Below, in pieces: positions 9,868-22,136 of a stretch of DNA of 64,000 nt. Origin of the DNA: Entophlyctis helioformis. Taxonomy: Eukaryota; Chytridiomycota; Chytridiomycetes; Chytridiales; Chytriomycetaceae. The position numbers were made by a program, and so were the translations under genes. The notes under the pieces were generated by a model. That model saw only the letters and a program-made list of their open reading frames with translations, was not told the DNA's origin and did not search any database. The stretch is from contig JAHLKH010000010.1 of the NCBI GenBank assembly GCA_025526915.1, forward strand, positions 1 to 64,000. The letters are read 5' to 3'. Position 1 is the first letter of the stretch; the number at the start of each line of letters is the position of its first letter.

Positions 9868-11877
9868 ATGGCACAACCAGGCGTGGAGATTGAGATGCCT
9901 CGCGAGGTGACGACTCTCGACGAGGTCGACAGGCCGCCTGCGTTTCTGCGTGCACGAGAGCTGTCTGCCCACGAGCTGCCAGACGGACCCCACCCGTCCG
10001 TGACACCCTTCTCTGCAGTGTCTCGCATCCCGCGCTCGCTGCATTCATTAGGCGCAGGCATTGACGAGCGCGTTGAGCATGCAGAGACGGCCGCCCATGC
10101 ATCCACGGCTCACGAGCGGCAGCCGCCCATCGGAACGGGCCGCCGGACTCGCACCGAGATCATCACGGACGCAGCAGACACCGAGGCAGGCAGCAACGGC
10201 GTCACTGTCGTCTTTGGCAGCACGTTCGCCGACGATCTGGTTGCGGGCGGTGGCAGTGCTGCTGATCCCGCGCAGACACGCTCGACACGGACGCCGCATT
10301 CACAGGCCCGCTCGCGCAGCCGCCAGTCGAGCAACGGGCCGTCTGGACCGGACTCGTTCTGGCGGTCTGGCTCGGCCAGCCACAGCCGCAACACGTCCAT
10401 CCCGGTCATCCATGTTCCCTCGGTGCCGTTTGCAGCCGCATCGGCCGGCATGGACAACATGCTCGCGGAGGAGCACATCACCCTCGATGACGTCTTTGGG
10501 TTCCCATCCCTGCTGCCGCCGCTGCCCAACGATGCTACCGACAGCCGTACGTTTGGCGGCGAGCTGATGTCGTCGTCCGTGCCGATCACGCTGCAAGAAG
10601 TGGCGGAGCTGCAAGACCAGATTGTCCAAGAGCGCTTGCGCATCATCCACACGCTTAGCGGGCTCTACGATGCCATGGACGAGGACATGGACACTGGACG
10701 GTTTGCACTGCCCGATCACAGCCTGCTGGCCGGCCCGGCCACTCTGTCGCGTCAGGGCAGTAGAAGCCGAAGCAGCAGTGCTAATGATGGACACGCTGGA
10801 CGCCGCGGTGCACCTCGACACGGTCGCAGCCGCAGCCGCAGCCGCAACCCCAGTCGCCAGCGAGAGCTGGAGGAGGAGCAGCTCGACGCCGGAGAACTCG
10901 AGATGCTTGCGCGTATCTACCCAGTGCGGCCGCCGTCACGGGCGGCGATGCGGTGGGGCGACTTTGGCTTTGATTTGGACGCGGACGGCGACGACAGCGA
11001 CGACACGCACCACATGAATGCAGACGACCACGAGATCACGGCCACGACACGGGGCGGCATCATGACCGTCACCGACAATACGACGCTTGCCGAGTTCCTC
11101 GCGGATATTGCCACGATCCCCGATGTCCCCGATTACGACGAGTACATATCGGCGTCTCTTGCCGACGAGCTGGAAAGCTACGAGGCAGCCCTTGCCAACA
11201 GTGCTGCTCGAGCGGTCGCGGAGGGTCGACGCCAACGGCTACGCCAGGATGAAGCCGATGCGGTCGACGAGGCTGTCCAGCAAGCGCACGAGGACGAACA
11301 GGGCAGCGGGGCCGACGAAGCCGAGACGGCGATCTTCAACTTTATTGACGAGTTTGGCCGCATGTTCTCTCTCCTCGACCCGGACTTTCTCGCGCACATG
11401 TCGCGACTCGATACCGTCGAGGAGCAACAGCGAAACGAACGCCATGCACGTCTCCTGGCGGCTGCGGACACGAGCAGTCTCTTGAACGCAGACGGCGACG
11501 AGGACCCGTCGATACAGTTTATCAGCCGACGCACGGATGCGATGGATGCCATGACATACACGACGGGGCTCGGCATCCGCATGGCTGCAACCTCGACACG
11601 AGACGAAGACGTGGCGTCGGAGGAAGTGCAGAGCGCGTTTCAGCTGATGCGCGACCTTGTGGCAGGCGAGAGCGACACGGATATGCCGCCGCCACGTCCG
11701 CGCCACAACTTTCACCACCGAACACAGAGCCCATCGCAATGGTCGCCGGTGCTTGATCACTCGATGGCTGCACAGCCCTTGTTTGCGCGCAGTCCGTACA
11801 GCCTGTCTGCAGCCCAGCGTGCCGCCGAGCAGTCGCTCTTTTCGCCCAGCCTGTCGCGCGACCAAGAGCAGCAGCAA

Positions 11878-11909
<32 letters not shown>

Positions 11910-12909
11910 GCAGCAGCGTCAGCGGCAACGTGCACCAGTGCAACCTTTTTCAGCCCAGCCCGCTCCACGCCGATGGTCTCGGCATCACAGCAGCCACGCC
12001 CGTCGACCCCACCAAGCCAGCGCGTCCATATCCACGGGCGACATCAACCGCGACATTATCCGCGAGCGGCTCACGATGGCCATCTTCTCGGACGACTTCC
12101 CGCTCGACGCCGACGAGGAGACGATGGCGAGCTTCTTCTTGGACGCGAACGGCGACCCGTGCAAGACGTTTGAAGAGTGTCTGCGCAGCGCGATTGGCTG
12201 GGGCAACGGCGACGACGTGGTGTGTGGCACGGACGACACGAATCTGGATGCCGATGGCAACGAGCGGCATGGTGCTGGCAGCAGGTGCGAGTGTCCAGCC
12301 CATGCATCTGCTCGATTCGCTGGCCAGGTCTTGCGGTTGGACGAAATGGAAGACGAGGACGAAGACGGCGACGATGATGATGACGACGACGAGGATGACG
12401 AGGACGGGTTTGTTGCATGGATGTCGGGAGATGCGCGCAGTGGGCGACTCACGAGTCCGAGGACGGCATTGCCACACAACCGCTTGTTCCGTCAATTCGA
12501 CGGGGATGGTAACAGCGTCGAGTTTGGCGTCTACGGCGATGCGGATGACGATGACGGCGAAGAGGACGACGACTTTGATGATGGATATGCACAAGACGAC
12601 GAGGATGATGATGACGATGATGATGATGAGGGCGAGGATGAGGACGACGACGATGAGGACGACGAGGCTCGCAGCGTGTTTGTGGTGTACGACGGTACGC
12701 GCGTGATGTCCGTGTCTGCTGCAGAGTACCTGGCACACGAGCAAGCAGGACGGACGGCCGAGCCCAGCCGAGGACGTCCACTGACGCGCGGTGCTGCTGC
12801 AGGGGTGCAGGCCGCGTCGAGCCGCCCTGCAAGCCGTCGCAAGTCTGGGTACGGCGGCGGCCGAAGCGGCGGCGTTGCATGCATCAATGCTGGCGAGATT
12901 GGCCGTTGA
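9868..12909 (+). CDS. Large acidic, intrinsically disordered protein of unknown function
   Basis: A single exon encodes 1,013 residues from the ATG at 9868, chosen for its context (AACATGGC); the frame is open further upstream. It has Ser/Arg dipeptides (RSRSRSRNPSRQRE) at about residues 325-335, a Gln run near residues 668-685, and two long Asp/Glu tracts at about residues 830-850 and 910-935. More ordered pockets include AETAIFNFIDEFGRMFSLLD and INRDIIRERLTMAIFSDDF. No membrane span or signal peptide is seen. The mix of acidic, RS and polyQ tracts suggests a nuclear or chromatin-associated role, but I recognise no family. Confidence 0.75.
11868..11923 (+). repeat. CAG/CAA repeat encoding polyglutamine
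   Basis: A CAG/CAA-rich tract inside the acidic protein encodes about 17 Gln, interrupted by Arg at its end. It is in frame and probably length-variable. Confidence 0.8.
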
Positions 12910-13023
12910 TGGTGCGCTGTAAAACCACAATGAATTCTGCAAGACGAGATGCAATGGTATATTGCTATGGTGCATGCAGCATGCAAGATCGTAGAGAGTG
13001 AGATACGATCATCGGCGAGCGGA

Positions 13024-13970
13024 TCACAGCTCGGATTTGGGAGAAGCGCCGACGGCTGTGCCCGAAATGCCGGCAGCGTCCTCAAAACGCCGGTTGACGT
13101 CGAACCAGTTGACAATGTTCCACCAAGCCGTCACATAGTTGGCGCGCACGTTGCTGTACTTTTTGTAGTAAGCATGCTCCCAGACGTCGAGAGCGAGCAC
13201 GGGCACAGCTCCCGAGCCAGCCATGCCAGGAGCGAACTCTGGAATGTCCTGGTTCTGTGTGGTGACGATCTGCAGCTTTTCGGCCGATGGGTTCCACACG
13301 AGAAAGACCCAGCCCGAGCCAAAGACGCCGAGGGCAGCGTTGCTGAACTCTTGGTCAAACTTGTCGTACGAGCCAAAGTGCTTCTTGATGGCCTTGGCGA
13401 TGGGCCACGACTCTTGGAGCGCGATCTTCTTTGGTGACAGGTTGTAAAAGTACAGGATGTGGTTCACTGCACCGTGCGGTCAGTGATGGGCAGCCTGACG
13501 CATCTGCTGGCTGGGTCGGCGATGGATCGTGACTCACCATACCCGCCACCGTGGTTGCGCACCGCCTGCCGCAGACGCGGCTGGTCGGCCCAGAGAGACG
13601 CGACGCTCTCCTTGCCAACGTCCTCGCGGGCGATGCGACGCAGCAGGTCGTCGAGGCTGGCGTTGTTGCCGCCGAGCTGCTTGACGCCGTTCTCGTTCTC
13701 GCGCAGGGCGGCGATGGCCTTGTTGAGGTTGTCAGTGTACGACTGGTGGTGCTTTGTATGATGCAGCACCATGGTCGCAGTGTCGATGTGGGGCTCGAGC
13801 TCGTCGTAGCCGTACGGCAGGGGCGGCAGCGAGTAGTCTCCGAACGCCGGGATGATGGTCATGGCAGGGCTTCCAGTGGTGTCTGCGGTGGCGGCCGCCG
13901 TCGAAGCCGAGGCAGCCGCAGATGAGCAGGCAAGCATGAGCAGCGACACGGCGCGAACGAGGCTGTTCAT
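13024..13970 (-). CDS. Fe/Mn superoxide dismutase with N-terminal signal peptide
   Basis: Two exons, 13538-13970 and 13024-13466, give 291 residues. The leader MNSLVRAVSLLMLACSSAAA looks like a secretory signal peptide rather than a mitochondrial presequence. The mature part starts near YSLPPLPYGYDELEPHID. Metal ligands are visible: His in the LHHTKHHQSY helix, His in GGYVNHILYF, and Asp and His in DVWEHAYY. It dismutates superoxide to oxygen and hydrogen peroxide. The protein ends in KSEL, which resembles an ER-retention signal. Known fungal relatives are mostly mitochondrial or cytosolic, so an ER or extracellular location would be unusual. Divergent from the amino-acid transporter gene. 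Confidence 0.92.
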
Positions 13971-14589
13971 CGAGGCAGATGCGGTGCGTTATGAGAACAG
14001 GGCACAAACCTGGGAAGGGTCGTTGGCTAGCGTGCCGGCTGACGGATGCGAGGAAAGGATCGGGACAGGGATCCGGTGCCTTGAAGCTGCGCGGCTTCCG
14101 TGCACAGGCCGCCGGCACCGTCACCTGCGGCCGAGCACCGTCACCGGCCGCCGAGCTTCTGCAGCCCAATGCAGAAAGCCTGGCCGGCCCAGCCAACCAA
14201 CTTGCACCAAAATCTTGAAGGTGACTCGGAAATGGCGCATTCAAGGCGCATTCAAGCAGCGACAGACGGCCGATTGCAGCCGATTGCAGCCACCTGGGCG
14301 GGCAGACGGGCAGCTGCACAGACGGACGGCTGCGTGGTCTGAGCGACAGACGGCCGTCGATGGCCACTGCGCCTTGTCGTCTGGCGTCTGCCGCTCTTGC
14401 CTGTCCGGCTTCTGGAGCCGGTGTCGGGTGATGCGAGTTTCGCCGCATGGCATGTCTCACGTCAGCTGGCCGGCTGCCCCGACCGGCTGTGGGAGGGATC
14501 GGCTGTGCCTTGCCGCTGCTTGTCGCTGCCTGTCAGCTGCCTGCCAGCGCTCTTTCCGACACTGACAACAACTGCCAGCCCGGTCCGCA
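13971..14589. promoter_or_regulatory. Shared upstream region of the SOD and transporter genes
   Basis: A 619-base interval lies between two divergent start codons. I see no gene; it must hold both promoters. GCCGCCGAGC and CGACAGACGGCC-like short repeats occur, but no known operator is recognised. Confidence 0.5.
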
Positions 14590-16323
14590 ATGTCTCGGGC
14601 AGACTACAAGGCCATTTCGGCGCAAGCAGACGCCGTTGAACCCACCGCCAGCCTGCAACAACAACAGCACGCCACGGCGTCGGGCTCGGGATCGGCCACA
14701 CCTGTCGAGAGCACCGAGGCGTCGTCGCTCATTGAAGTCGCCGGCTCCAAGGAGGTTGTCGTGCATGCATCGGGAGCGTCCAACAACGAGGCCCTGTACC
14801 ACATTGTGTGCGTCATTGCCGGCACGGGCATCCTGCAGATTCCGTATGCGCTCAGGCTGTCGGGCTGGATTGGCCTCCCTGTGCTGCTCTTTGCCGCCAT
14901 CGTCAACGACTACACGGGCAAGCTGCTCGTGCGCTGTCTCTACCACCACGGGTGAGTGCTGCTCGCAACGCAAGTGCCAGACTGGCCTGCGACTGGCCTG
15001 TGACTGCCCTGTGACTGCCCTGCGACCGATGATGCGGTGGCTCAGCTCTCTGACGCAATCTGCAACTGTTGGCCCGCGCCGCTCATCTCATCCCATCTCA
15101 TCTCATCTCGTCGCACCTCATCGCCATCTTCTGACCAACAAGCAGACAGCGCATCAACGGCGGCTATCCCGACATTGGCCGCATCGCTTTTGGATCCGTC
15201 GGCGAAGGCATCGTGCAGGTGTTTTACAACACCATTCTCGTCGGATGCACCTGTCTGTATCTTATCCTGGCTGGCATGAACCTCGAGACCCTTGTGGGCG
15301 TGCTGGACCAAAAGGCATGGATCCTCGTCTGCAGCGCCGTCATTCTCGTGCCCTTTATCCTCATGCGCACGCTCAAGGAGGTTGCCATCATCAGGTGCGT
15401 GTGACATTCATGGCTGTATTGCGCCATCGGACAGACTGCGCGACTCTGGCACTCTTGGCAGTCCATTGGCGCGCTAACCTTTCACACAACGACAGTTTCT
15501 TTGGTGCGTTTGCATCGATCGTGGTGGTCATTATTGTCGTTGCGCTGGGCATCATTGAGTTCCCAGAGTACAACGGCAGGGTCGAGCATACCATGTTCGA
15601 CTTTGCAAAGTTCCCGTACGCCCTGGGCACGTTCTCGTTCTCGTACGGCGGCAACTACGTGTATGCCGAGGTCGAGCGCACCATGGCGAACCCTCAGGCC
15701 TTCCCTCTTGTCCTGTCGCGTGCCATGTCGATCATCACGGTCATGTACATGCTCACCGGCGCTGTTGCCTACGGCACGTACGGCGATCTGACGCTCTCGC
15801 CGATCCTGTCCAACCTCCCCCAAGGTGCGTGCCTCCTCCAATGCCTGACACCTGCATTGCCCCACTTGACGGCGATGCTGACGCTGGATCGACAGGTTGG
15901 GTCACGACATTCTCCATCATCGTCATCACGGCGCACGTTCTGCTTGCCTGCCCGCTGTTAGTCACAACCTTTTCGGCTGGCCCAGAGCGCGCACTTGGGC
16001 TGGACGAGCCAGAGGACACGCCGCGCCAAAAGCTCGGACGCGCGCTCCTCCGCACGCTCATCATGGTGTTTATTGCCGTTGTGTCCATCACGGTGCCGTT
16101 CTTCTCGGACCTGATGACGTTCTTGGGTGCCGTCGCCAACACCATGCTCATCTTTGTGTTCCCAGTGGTCTTCTACTACAAGATCTTTGGTGTCGCCGGA
16201 CGCGGTGTGGCCGAGCTTGCGTTTGCAGGTCTCATCATCGCGGTCGGCATCATGGGAGGCTGCATTGGCGGCTACGAGTCGCTTGTTGCCCTGTACAACG
16301 ACTTTGTCAACAGCCGAGCCTGA
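14590..16323 (+). CDS. Amino-acid transporter, AAAP/AVT family
   Basis: Four exons, 14590-14951, 15146-15394, 15496-15824 and 15896-16323, give 455 residues in one frame. A cytosolic N-terminus of about 65 residues precedes the family-typical first helix (IAGTGILQIPYALRLSGWIG). About ten to eleven hydrophobic segments follow, including LVGCTCLYLILAGM, IVVVIIVVALGIIEFPEY and MLIFVFPVVFYYKIFG. The pattern fits the Aa_trans family, whose fungal AVT members move neutral amino acids across the vacuolar membrane. Substrate and direction cannot be read from the sequence. Frame and splice sites are intact. Confidence 0.9.
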
Positions 16324-16492
16324 CGACTGTCTGTCTGTCAGCCAGTGGGCTGGCTCAATGAATTATTGCTCGTGTCTCTACAGCACCCTCTCACCTTAGG
16401 TCAGCCGCTCGATCCAGGCTCCTGGGCCGGTGTCACAGAAAGTTTTCGTTAAACTTTGTGCGTCGCTTTGCACACAACTCCCGACACCGCAG

Positions 16493-18799
16493 ATGCCGTC
16501 CACGTCTGCTGTTGCCGTCGCTCTGGCCCTTGCTGCGCTGGCAGTGCCCAGCATCCACGCCGGTAAGCCCCCCTGTCTGCTGCCGCCCGCCTGCCTGCCT
16601 GCCTGTCTGCTGCCCCTGCACCGCTCTGGCCCTGCCTGTGTCTCACGGCTCTTGAACGTCTCTCCGCCGCTGGATGAATCACCACCAACTGGGCGGCACC
16701 TCCTCGTGTGCAACCTGCCACTGCCCGGCCTGCACGGCCTGTACGGATGGTGCTGGATGGTGCTGGATGTCGCTGGATGTTGCTCTGTGTTGCTGCCCGC
16801 TGCTGCGCACTGCACTGTCGTACCACTCAACGACACAACGACACAACGACAACGACACAACGGCTGCCGCCGCTGTCCAACGCCGCATAATTATACCGCC
16901 GACGCTGGCCGTCTCTACAGGCCCATGCTCCGTCACGGACCGTCTGTGCATCGAGCAGCAGGATGTGGCCGTCGGCGACCCGCTGACGGTGTGGTTTGCC
17001 AAGAACCAGGTGCCGACCACCACGACGCTCGACCAGCTGTCGCTGTTTGTGTTCCAGGGCGACATGCGGGCGATGGCCAACCCGTGTCTGGTCAGTCCCA
17101 ACGACCCGGCACACCCGCTCATTGCCTCGTTTGCGGCGCCCGTGCCGCGGGGGCCCGACGATCCCAACGGCTACGCAGGCTCGCTGCTGGTCAGCATCCC
17201 CAACTCGACGCTCGTGCGGTCGGCCCTTGAGCGCGACAACCGCTTCTTCATGGCGATCAAAGACCCCGACGCACGCGTGTGTCTCGCTGGCCCATACCAG
17301 AACGGCGGCCTGTTTACGTTTATGACGCTGTGTGAGTGTCTGTCTCGCGTTTGTCTCGCGTCTGTCTCGCGCCTCTTGTCGCTTGCCAGCACGATCACAG
17401 CGCATCTGGCCGTGTCTCGTGGCTGGCCGTGTGGCTGTACGAATGGCTGTGTCGTGGCATCGCATCGCATCTGTCGGCGTTGGCTGGTTGATGCACTCGT
17501 TGATGCACTCGTTGATGCACTGGTTGATGCACTGGTTGATGCACTCGTTGATGCACTCTGAATGCACTCGTTGATGATGCACTGACACTCGTGCATGCCG
17601 TCGCACTGCTCGCAGCCACTCCTCCTCCTCCTCTTGGCGCTGGCGCCTCTGGCAGCACGGACCGCATTCCCTCGGCACCCGCCGCTGGTGCAGACCCCGG
17701 CAGCAGCGGCATCAATGGGGACAGCCCCACCAACCCTGGCAGCAACCCTGGCAGCAACCCTGGCAGCAACTCGGCCTCGTCTCTGTCGCTGCTCATCATC
17801 ATCGGCCTCGTCATTGCTGCCATCGTTGCTGCCGCTGCTGGCACGTTTGCCGTTGTGGCCGCGGCGCGTCGGAGCCGTCGTGACCGTGAGATGCACGCAG
17901 ACGAAGAAGGGACCCAGAAGCTCGCCCCTAGAGAGCCTCGCCTGTCCACCTCGTCGTTTGCATCGTCCGGCTCTGGTTTCGCGTCCATCTCCTCTGCGCC
18001 TGTGACCGTGGTTGGCATCACGCACGACGACAAGGGCATCCTGACCACAACCACCACGATGGTGCCCGCCTCGGACGAGTACCTCTTGCTCGACAATATG
18101 CACACCGGCTCCAACGGCCAGCACGGCGCACTGCTGGACATGTCCTCGTCTCCGACGCCCCAGTCATCTCAGCCAGACGCAACACGACACACATCCATCG
18201 GCGCGGCTCCGTTGGCGCATCCGCTGATCTCAACAGGCCCTAAAAGGGCATCTGCTCTCAAGCGCATCCCACCTGCTCCTTCATCTGTCATTTCCGGCGT
18301 GTCTGGCGTGTCTGGCGTCACAAAGGTGTCGGGTGTGACTGGCCTGTCCAACGGATCCAGTGCAACAATGTCGTCGTCCATGTCAAAGGACACGATCAAG
18401 CCCGCCTTTGCTGGACCAGGCTCCTCGACCAGTCTGGCGCTTAGCAAGGCCGCTGCTGCCTCGTCTGCATCGCCCATGGTCTCATTCAACACTCGCACCA
18501 AGCTTGCCTCTACCATTGTTGCCGAGACAGACAGGGTCGGCAGATCACAGTCTTCCGCGATCATGTCCGCAGAAGACGCGCGGCTTGTTGCAGAAGCCTT
18601 CCGCCAAGAACTCATGGACCCTGCAGCCAACTGGGAGGACGACACGTCCTCGATCACGTCTGCGCCTCGTCTCTCGCGTAACACGTCATACAACAGCAGC
18701 AAGCGGGCCGGCAGCATCGACAGCATCGACTCGATCAGCGACGACCCCTTTGGCTCTGGCAGTCGCCTCATCAGCAAGGCCCACGACGATCTTGCCTAA
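16493..18799 (+). CDS. Type I membrane protein with long Ser-rich cytosolic tail
   Basis: Three exons, 16493-16562, 16921-17331 and 17616-18799, give 554 residues. Exon 1 encodes the signal peptide (VAVALALAALAVPSIHA). Exon 2 encodes a compact ectodomain of about 135 residues with Cys pairs (CSVTDRLC, then MANPC and ARVCLAG). Exon 3 starts in a Pro/Gly/Ser linker with three GSNP repeats. The membrane span is LLIIIGLVIAAIVAAAAGTF at about residues 225-250, followed by a basic stop-transfer and about 300 residues of Ser/Thr-rich tail. No known domain is recognised. Topology matches the other receptor-like proteins in this window. Both introns are long for this genome. Confidence 0.78.
17482..17562. 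repeat. 12-bp minisatellite in intron 2 of the 16493 gene
   Basis: About six copies of TTGATGCACTCG/GG run in tandem inside the intron at 17332-17615. Because the unit is a multiple of three, it stays open and would read VDAL repeats. The splice sites around it remove it from the mRNA. Confidence 0.85.
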
Positions 18800-19151
18800 C
18801 TGATCACCCACCCCTCGCTCTCTCTTCTCTGACCAGCGCTGGTCCTTTACACCTGCTTCCGCTTAACCTCTTACCTGCAGAATGCTGTGCCACTTGTGTG
18901 ACGCTCGTTCCCTCTTCTCTCTGTACGCCCTCTTCTTTATCCCTATGAACATACAGTACACTACCTGCCCCGTCTCGGCTCCAATGCTGCCTCTGAATAG
19001 TTGTGCATGAGCACAGCAGTCGTCGATCTGCCATCGCAGTCTGGAGCCATACCTCCGCGGCTCGGTTTATCCGCAGCATCGCAGCCATTGGCGGCAAAAT
19101 GCATGCAACTCAACTCAGCCCATCGCATCGCAACGCATCGCAATAGCAGCC

Positions 19152-20145
19152 ATGGCCGGATCGTCGTCGCTGCCTCGGCTGGCCCTGGGTGCCCTCATGC
19201 TCGTCGTTGCCGCCCTCACCACCGTACTCATTGCCGTCACCATTGCCAAGCAGCCCATCAGCCAAGGCTTCCAGAACATCCTGTCCAACGCTTGGGCGAC
19301 ATCCGCCCTCGTTGACTTTGTCACTGGCCTCTCGCTCTCCATCCCCTGGATGTTCTCCCTGCGCACCTCGTCCCCGCCGCTCCGCTATGTCTGGCTGCTC
19401 GCCCTCGTCTTCCTCGGCAACCCGATCCTCCTGCTGCGTGCCGGCGTGCGGCTGCTCACCTCTCCATCCGTCCACGAGGCCCTGTTTCCATTCACGGCAG
19501 CCGCAACTCGTCCACGCCTGCCAACGCCAGCCGCGTCATCGGCCACAACCACGACAACCACGACAACCACGACAACCTCCGAGTCTTCCGAGAATCTCGT
19601 CGCCGTGAGTGCGGCCGGACACCCAAGCCCGTCGTCGATCGATGACCGCATCACGCCGGCAGTTCAGCGCGCGTACAGCGTCAACCGCGCCATCCTGTCC
19701 ATCGTGTGCGGCGGCCTGCTCGTCTTCTTTGTCGCCATCTGCGTGCGCGCCGCGCTGGCGCAGCCGCTGGGCGAAGGCGACGCATTCATCTGGGGCGATC
19801 CGTGGTCGCTGCTGTCGCTCGTCGACACGCTGTGCGGTATTCTCTTCACCTGCGTGTACGTGTGGTGTCGCGAGGCGCCGCGGTCAGCGTCGATCGCTGG
19901 CCTGTTTGTCGTTGTGCTCATCTTTACCGGCAATGCTCTCACGGTATGTTGGCGCTGCTGTGGGGCCGTGTGGCTGTGGCGCTGTCGGCTGTTCCCCCTT
20001 TTTTGTTGGCTGACCGGCTGTTTGTTTGCTTCTGCAGTGCATCTACGTGATTGCCGCGCTCCATGGCAAGTCGTCCATCATCGAGGCCATGCTGTCCAGG
20101 GAATCCATCTTTGGCCGTGCCAAGCCAGCTGCCGCGCGTGGCTGA
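19152..20145 (+). CDS. Multi-pass membrane protein with an internally repeated module, unknown function
   Basis: Exons 19152-19943 and 20038-20145 give 299 residues. Two halves repeat the same pattern: SALVDFVTGLSLSIPWMF followed by a span ending LVFLGNPILL, and LLSLVDTLCGILFTCVYVW followed by a span ending VLIFTGNALT. A Thr/Ser linker (about residues 130-160) separates them. This layout recalls small DUF1475-type proteins known from plants and bacteria, but that match is from memory and tentative. Five or six membrane spans are likely. Frame and splice sites are intact. Confidence 0.75.
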
Positions 20146-20390
20146 ACCGGCCGACGCTCTGGCGGTGACCGTCTCTCGGTCTCTCTGCATTTGCTCATCG
20201 CATGAATATCACATGAATGTTTGTAACCACAGTTGTAATGCGAGACAAGTTCATAAGAAATGCAAAAAGTACAGTAGGCGTGCATAGCGAGACAGCGGCG
20301 GGGATGGTGACAGGGGAAGGGGAGATCAGGTGGATGCTGGGGATGGCAGGCGGACGCGTGACGCGAGACGCAGCCAGACGTCTGGGCAGC

Positions 20391-22136
20391 TTAGTTGTTC
20401 GTTGGCACGGCGCATGCCACAGGGAACACGCCCTCCTGGCCCGTGCGCACAACGCGGCCGCGGCCCCATCCATCGTCATACGTCTCGTACACCTCGACCG
20501 TGTCGCCAATCATAAGCCGCAGCTCGTCGTCCATGTTCGGCGCGTACGTGGCCGTCACGCGCATGCGGGCAATCACAGCAGACGGGCTGAGCGTGTCGCG
20601 GCCCATTTCCCCTGGCGAAAGGGGCGATCCGACAGAGAAGCTGCCGAGAGTAAACGCACTCGTGCGGTTGTTCATGGCGCCGGGCGACACGAGGTACGAG
20701 TCAGACTTGGACGCACCAGCCTGGCCACGGTTGCCGGCGGCTCCGTTGTCCATGCCGTTGATCAAGCTGCCGTTGCTGTTGCTGTAGCTGCTGGTGCGCA
20801 TGGCTGCAACGACCTCGCGCTCGATCGAGCCGGCCTTGCTTCCGGCGTTCGATGGACGCCGGCCAGCGGCAGCACTCGGCATGGCATGCGCATTGGCCGA
20901 GTAGTTGCCCGATGCAGCAGCCGGGGGCGCCATGATGCTGTCGCGCGAGTACAGCATGTTCTTGAAGGAGCCCATGGGCGAGGGAGGCGTGGGCGACGGC
21001 GTGGATCTCAGCGACGAGGCAGCAGACGAGCTGAGGGGCTTGGAACCAGGCATGCCCAGCTGGGGCGATGACATGGGCGCAGAGTAGTCAAGCGTGTTGC
21101 GCTGGCCCTGGCCCTTGGACGATCCTCCGCTCTTGAGCATGTTGGTGTGGCTGGTCGTGTTGCGGTTCTTGCGAGCCGTCACGACGGCAAACACGGAGCC
21201 AGCAGCAACAATGGCCACACCTGCAAGCGAGCCGAGAACGACAATGAGAATGTTCTGCTTGCTGGCAAAGAAGCCCTTCGACGACGACGCCGACGACGCG
21301 CTGGTGTTGCCGTTGTTGAGCGTCGATTGCTTGTCCTTGTCGTCCGTGTCCACGACGCCGGTGATGCCCTTGCCAAGCGTGCCGGCCTTGTTGGACAGCA
21401 CGCGGGAACAGCACGGATCGGTGGAGCCCGACTGGCAGTAGCTGATGCCCTCCTGCAGGCTGATGAAGCCGCACGTGGCAGCATCCGTGGGCTGCAGGCT
21501 GCCGTCGAGACACCTGCCGCTTTGCTGGTTGGCCACTGGCAGGCGAGCGCAGAACTGACTGAACGAGTTGAGCGTGGCTTGGCGCGACTGAAGGGTGGCA
21601 GCCGCTGCAGGCTGCGCATCGCAGACGCTCGTGTTGGTGAACAGGCCGGTGAGCGCCGCGGTCGTCTGCATGCACGTGTCCTTGCACATGAGCTCGAAGC
21701 CGGCCGGCGGAGGGGCATTGTTGGTGCAAGTGTTCCAGGCGGCATCGACGAGCAGCGAGCAGAGCAGCGTGATGTGGTAGCGGGTGCCGGTGCCGTCAAA
21801 GCGGGGGCATCCGTAGCCGGCACGGAACTGATCGATGTAGCCCGTGTAGTTGGTGAAGCGGGACATGAGGAAGCGGTCGAAGCCGGCCGTGTCGTTGTAC
21901 TGGGCCGTCGCAAATGCCCATGCGCCGACGTAGGACGGGCAGGCACGCGTGGCCGTCAACTGGAAACACTTTGCGGCCGGAGCCTGCGTGGCCGGAGTCG
22001 AAGGGTTGGTGGCTGCCTGCTGCTGCTGCGGGGATGCCGCAGCGCTGCCGATGCTGCTCGCCAGGAGCAGGAGCACGGAGGCAAGCAGAAGCGGCAGCGA
22101 CGGGGCTGCGGCAAGACGCCTGCTTCGCCTAAGCAT
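20391..22136 (-). CDS. Type I membrane protein: Cys-rich ectodomain, one span, C-terminal SH3
   Basis: A single exon encodes 581 residues from the ATG at 22136, chosen because it begins a basic-hydrophobic signal peptide (SLPLLLASVLLLLASSIGSA); upstream ATGs exist in frame. The ectodomain (about residues 35-270) has about fourteen Cys in a spaced pattern. The membrane span is NILIVVLGSLAGVAIVAAGS. The long Ser/Pro tail ends in an SH3 domain, seen as VTATYAPNMDDELRL, then DTVEVYETYDDGWGRG, then GVFPVACA. The SH3 ALYDY-type strand, the DGW motif and the P-x-x-x motif are present. It could act like other fungal SH3 membrane sensors that recruit signalling partners. The C-terminal location of the SH3 is clear; the ligand is unknown. 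Confidence 0.88.
   Translation of the reverse strand: MLRRSRRLAAAPSLPLLLASVLLLLASSIGSAAASPQQQQAATNPSTPATQAPAAKCFQLTATRACPSYVGAWAFATAQYNDTAGFDRFLMSRFTNYTGYIDQFRAGYGCPRFDGTGTRYHITLLCSLLVDAAWNTCTNNAPPPAGFELMCKDTCMQTTAALTGLFTNTSVCDAQPAAAATLQSRQATLNSFSQFCARLPVANQQSGRCLDGSLQPTDAATCGFISLQEGISYCQSGSTDPCCSRVLSNKAGTLGKGITGVVDTDDKDKQSTLNNGNTSASSASSSKGFFASKQNILIVVLGSLAGVAIVAAGSVFAVVTARKNRNTTSHTNMLKSGGSSKGQGQRNTLDYSAPMSSPQLGMPGSKPLSSSAASSLRSTPSPTPPSPMGSFKNMLYSRDSIMAPPAAASGNYSANAHAMPSAAAGRRPSNAGSKAGSIEREVVAAMRTSSYSNSNGSLINGMDNGAAGNRGQAGASKSDSYLVSPGAMNNRTSAFTLGSFSVGSPLSPGEMGRDTLSPSAVIARMRVTATYAPNMDDELRLMIGDTVEVYETYDDGWGRGRVVRTGQEGVFPVACAVPTNN

Noticed and set aside
17482..17562. VDAL repeats as a coding tandem-repeat domain
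   Set aside because: Good splice sites at 17332 and 17615 join the flanking exons in frame and remove the repeat.
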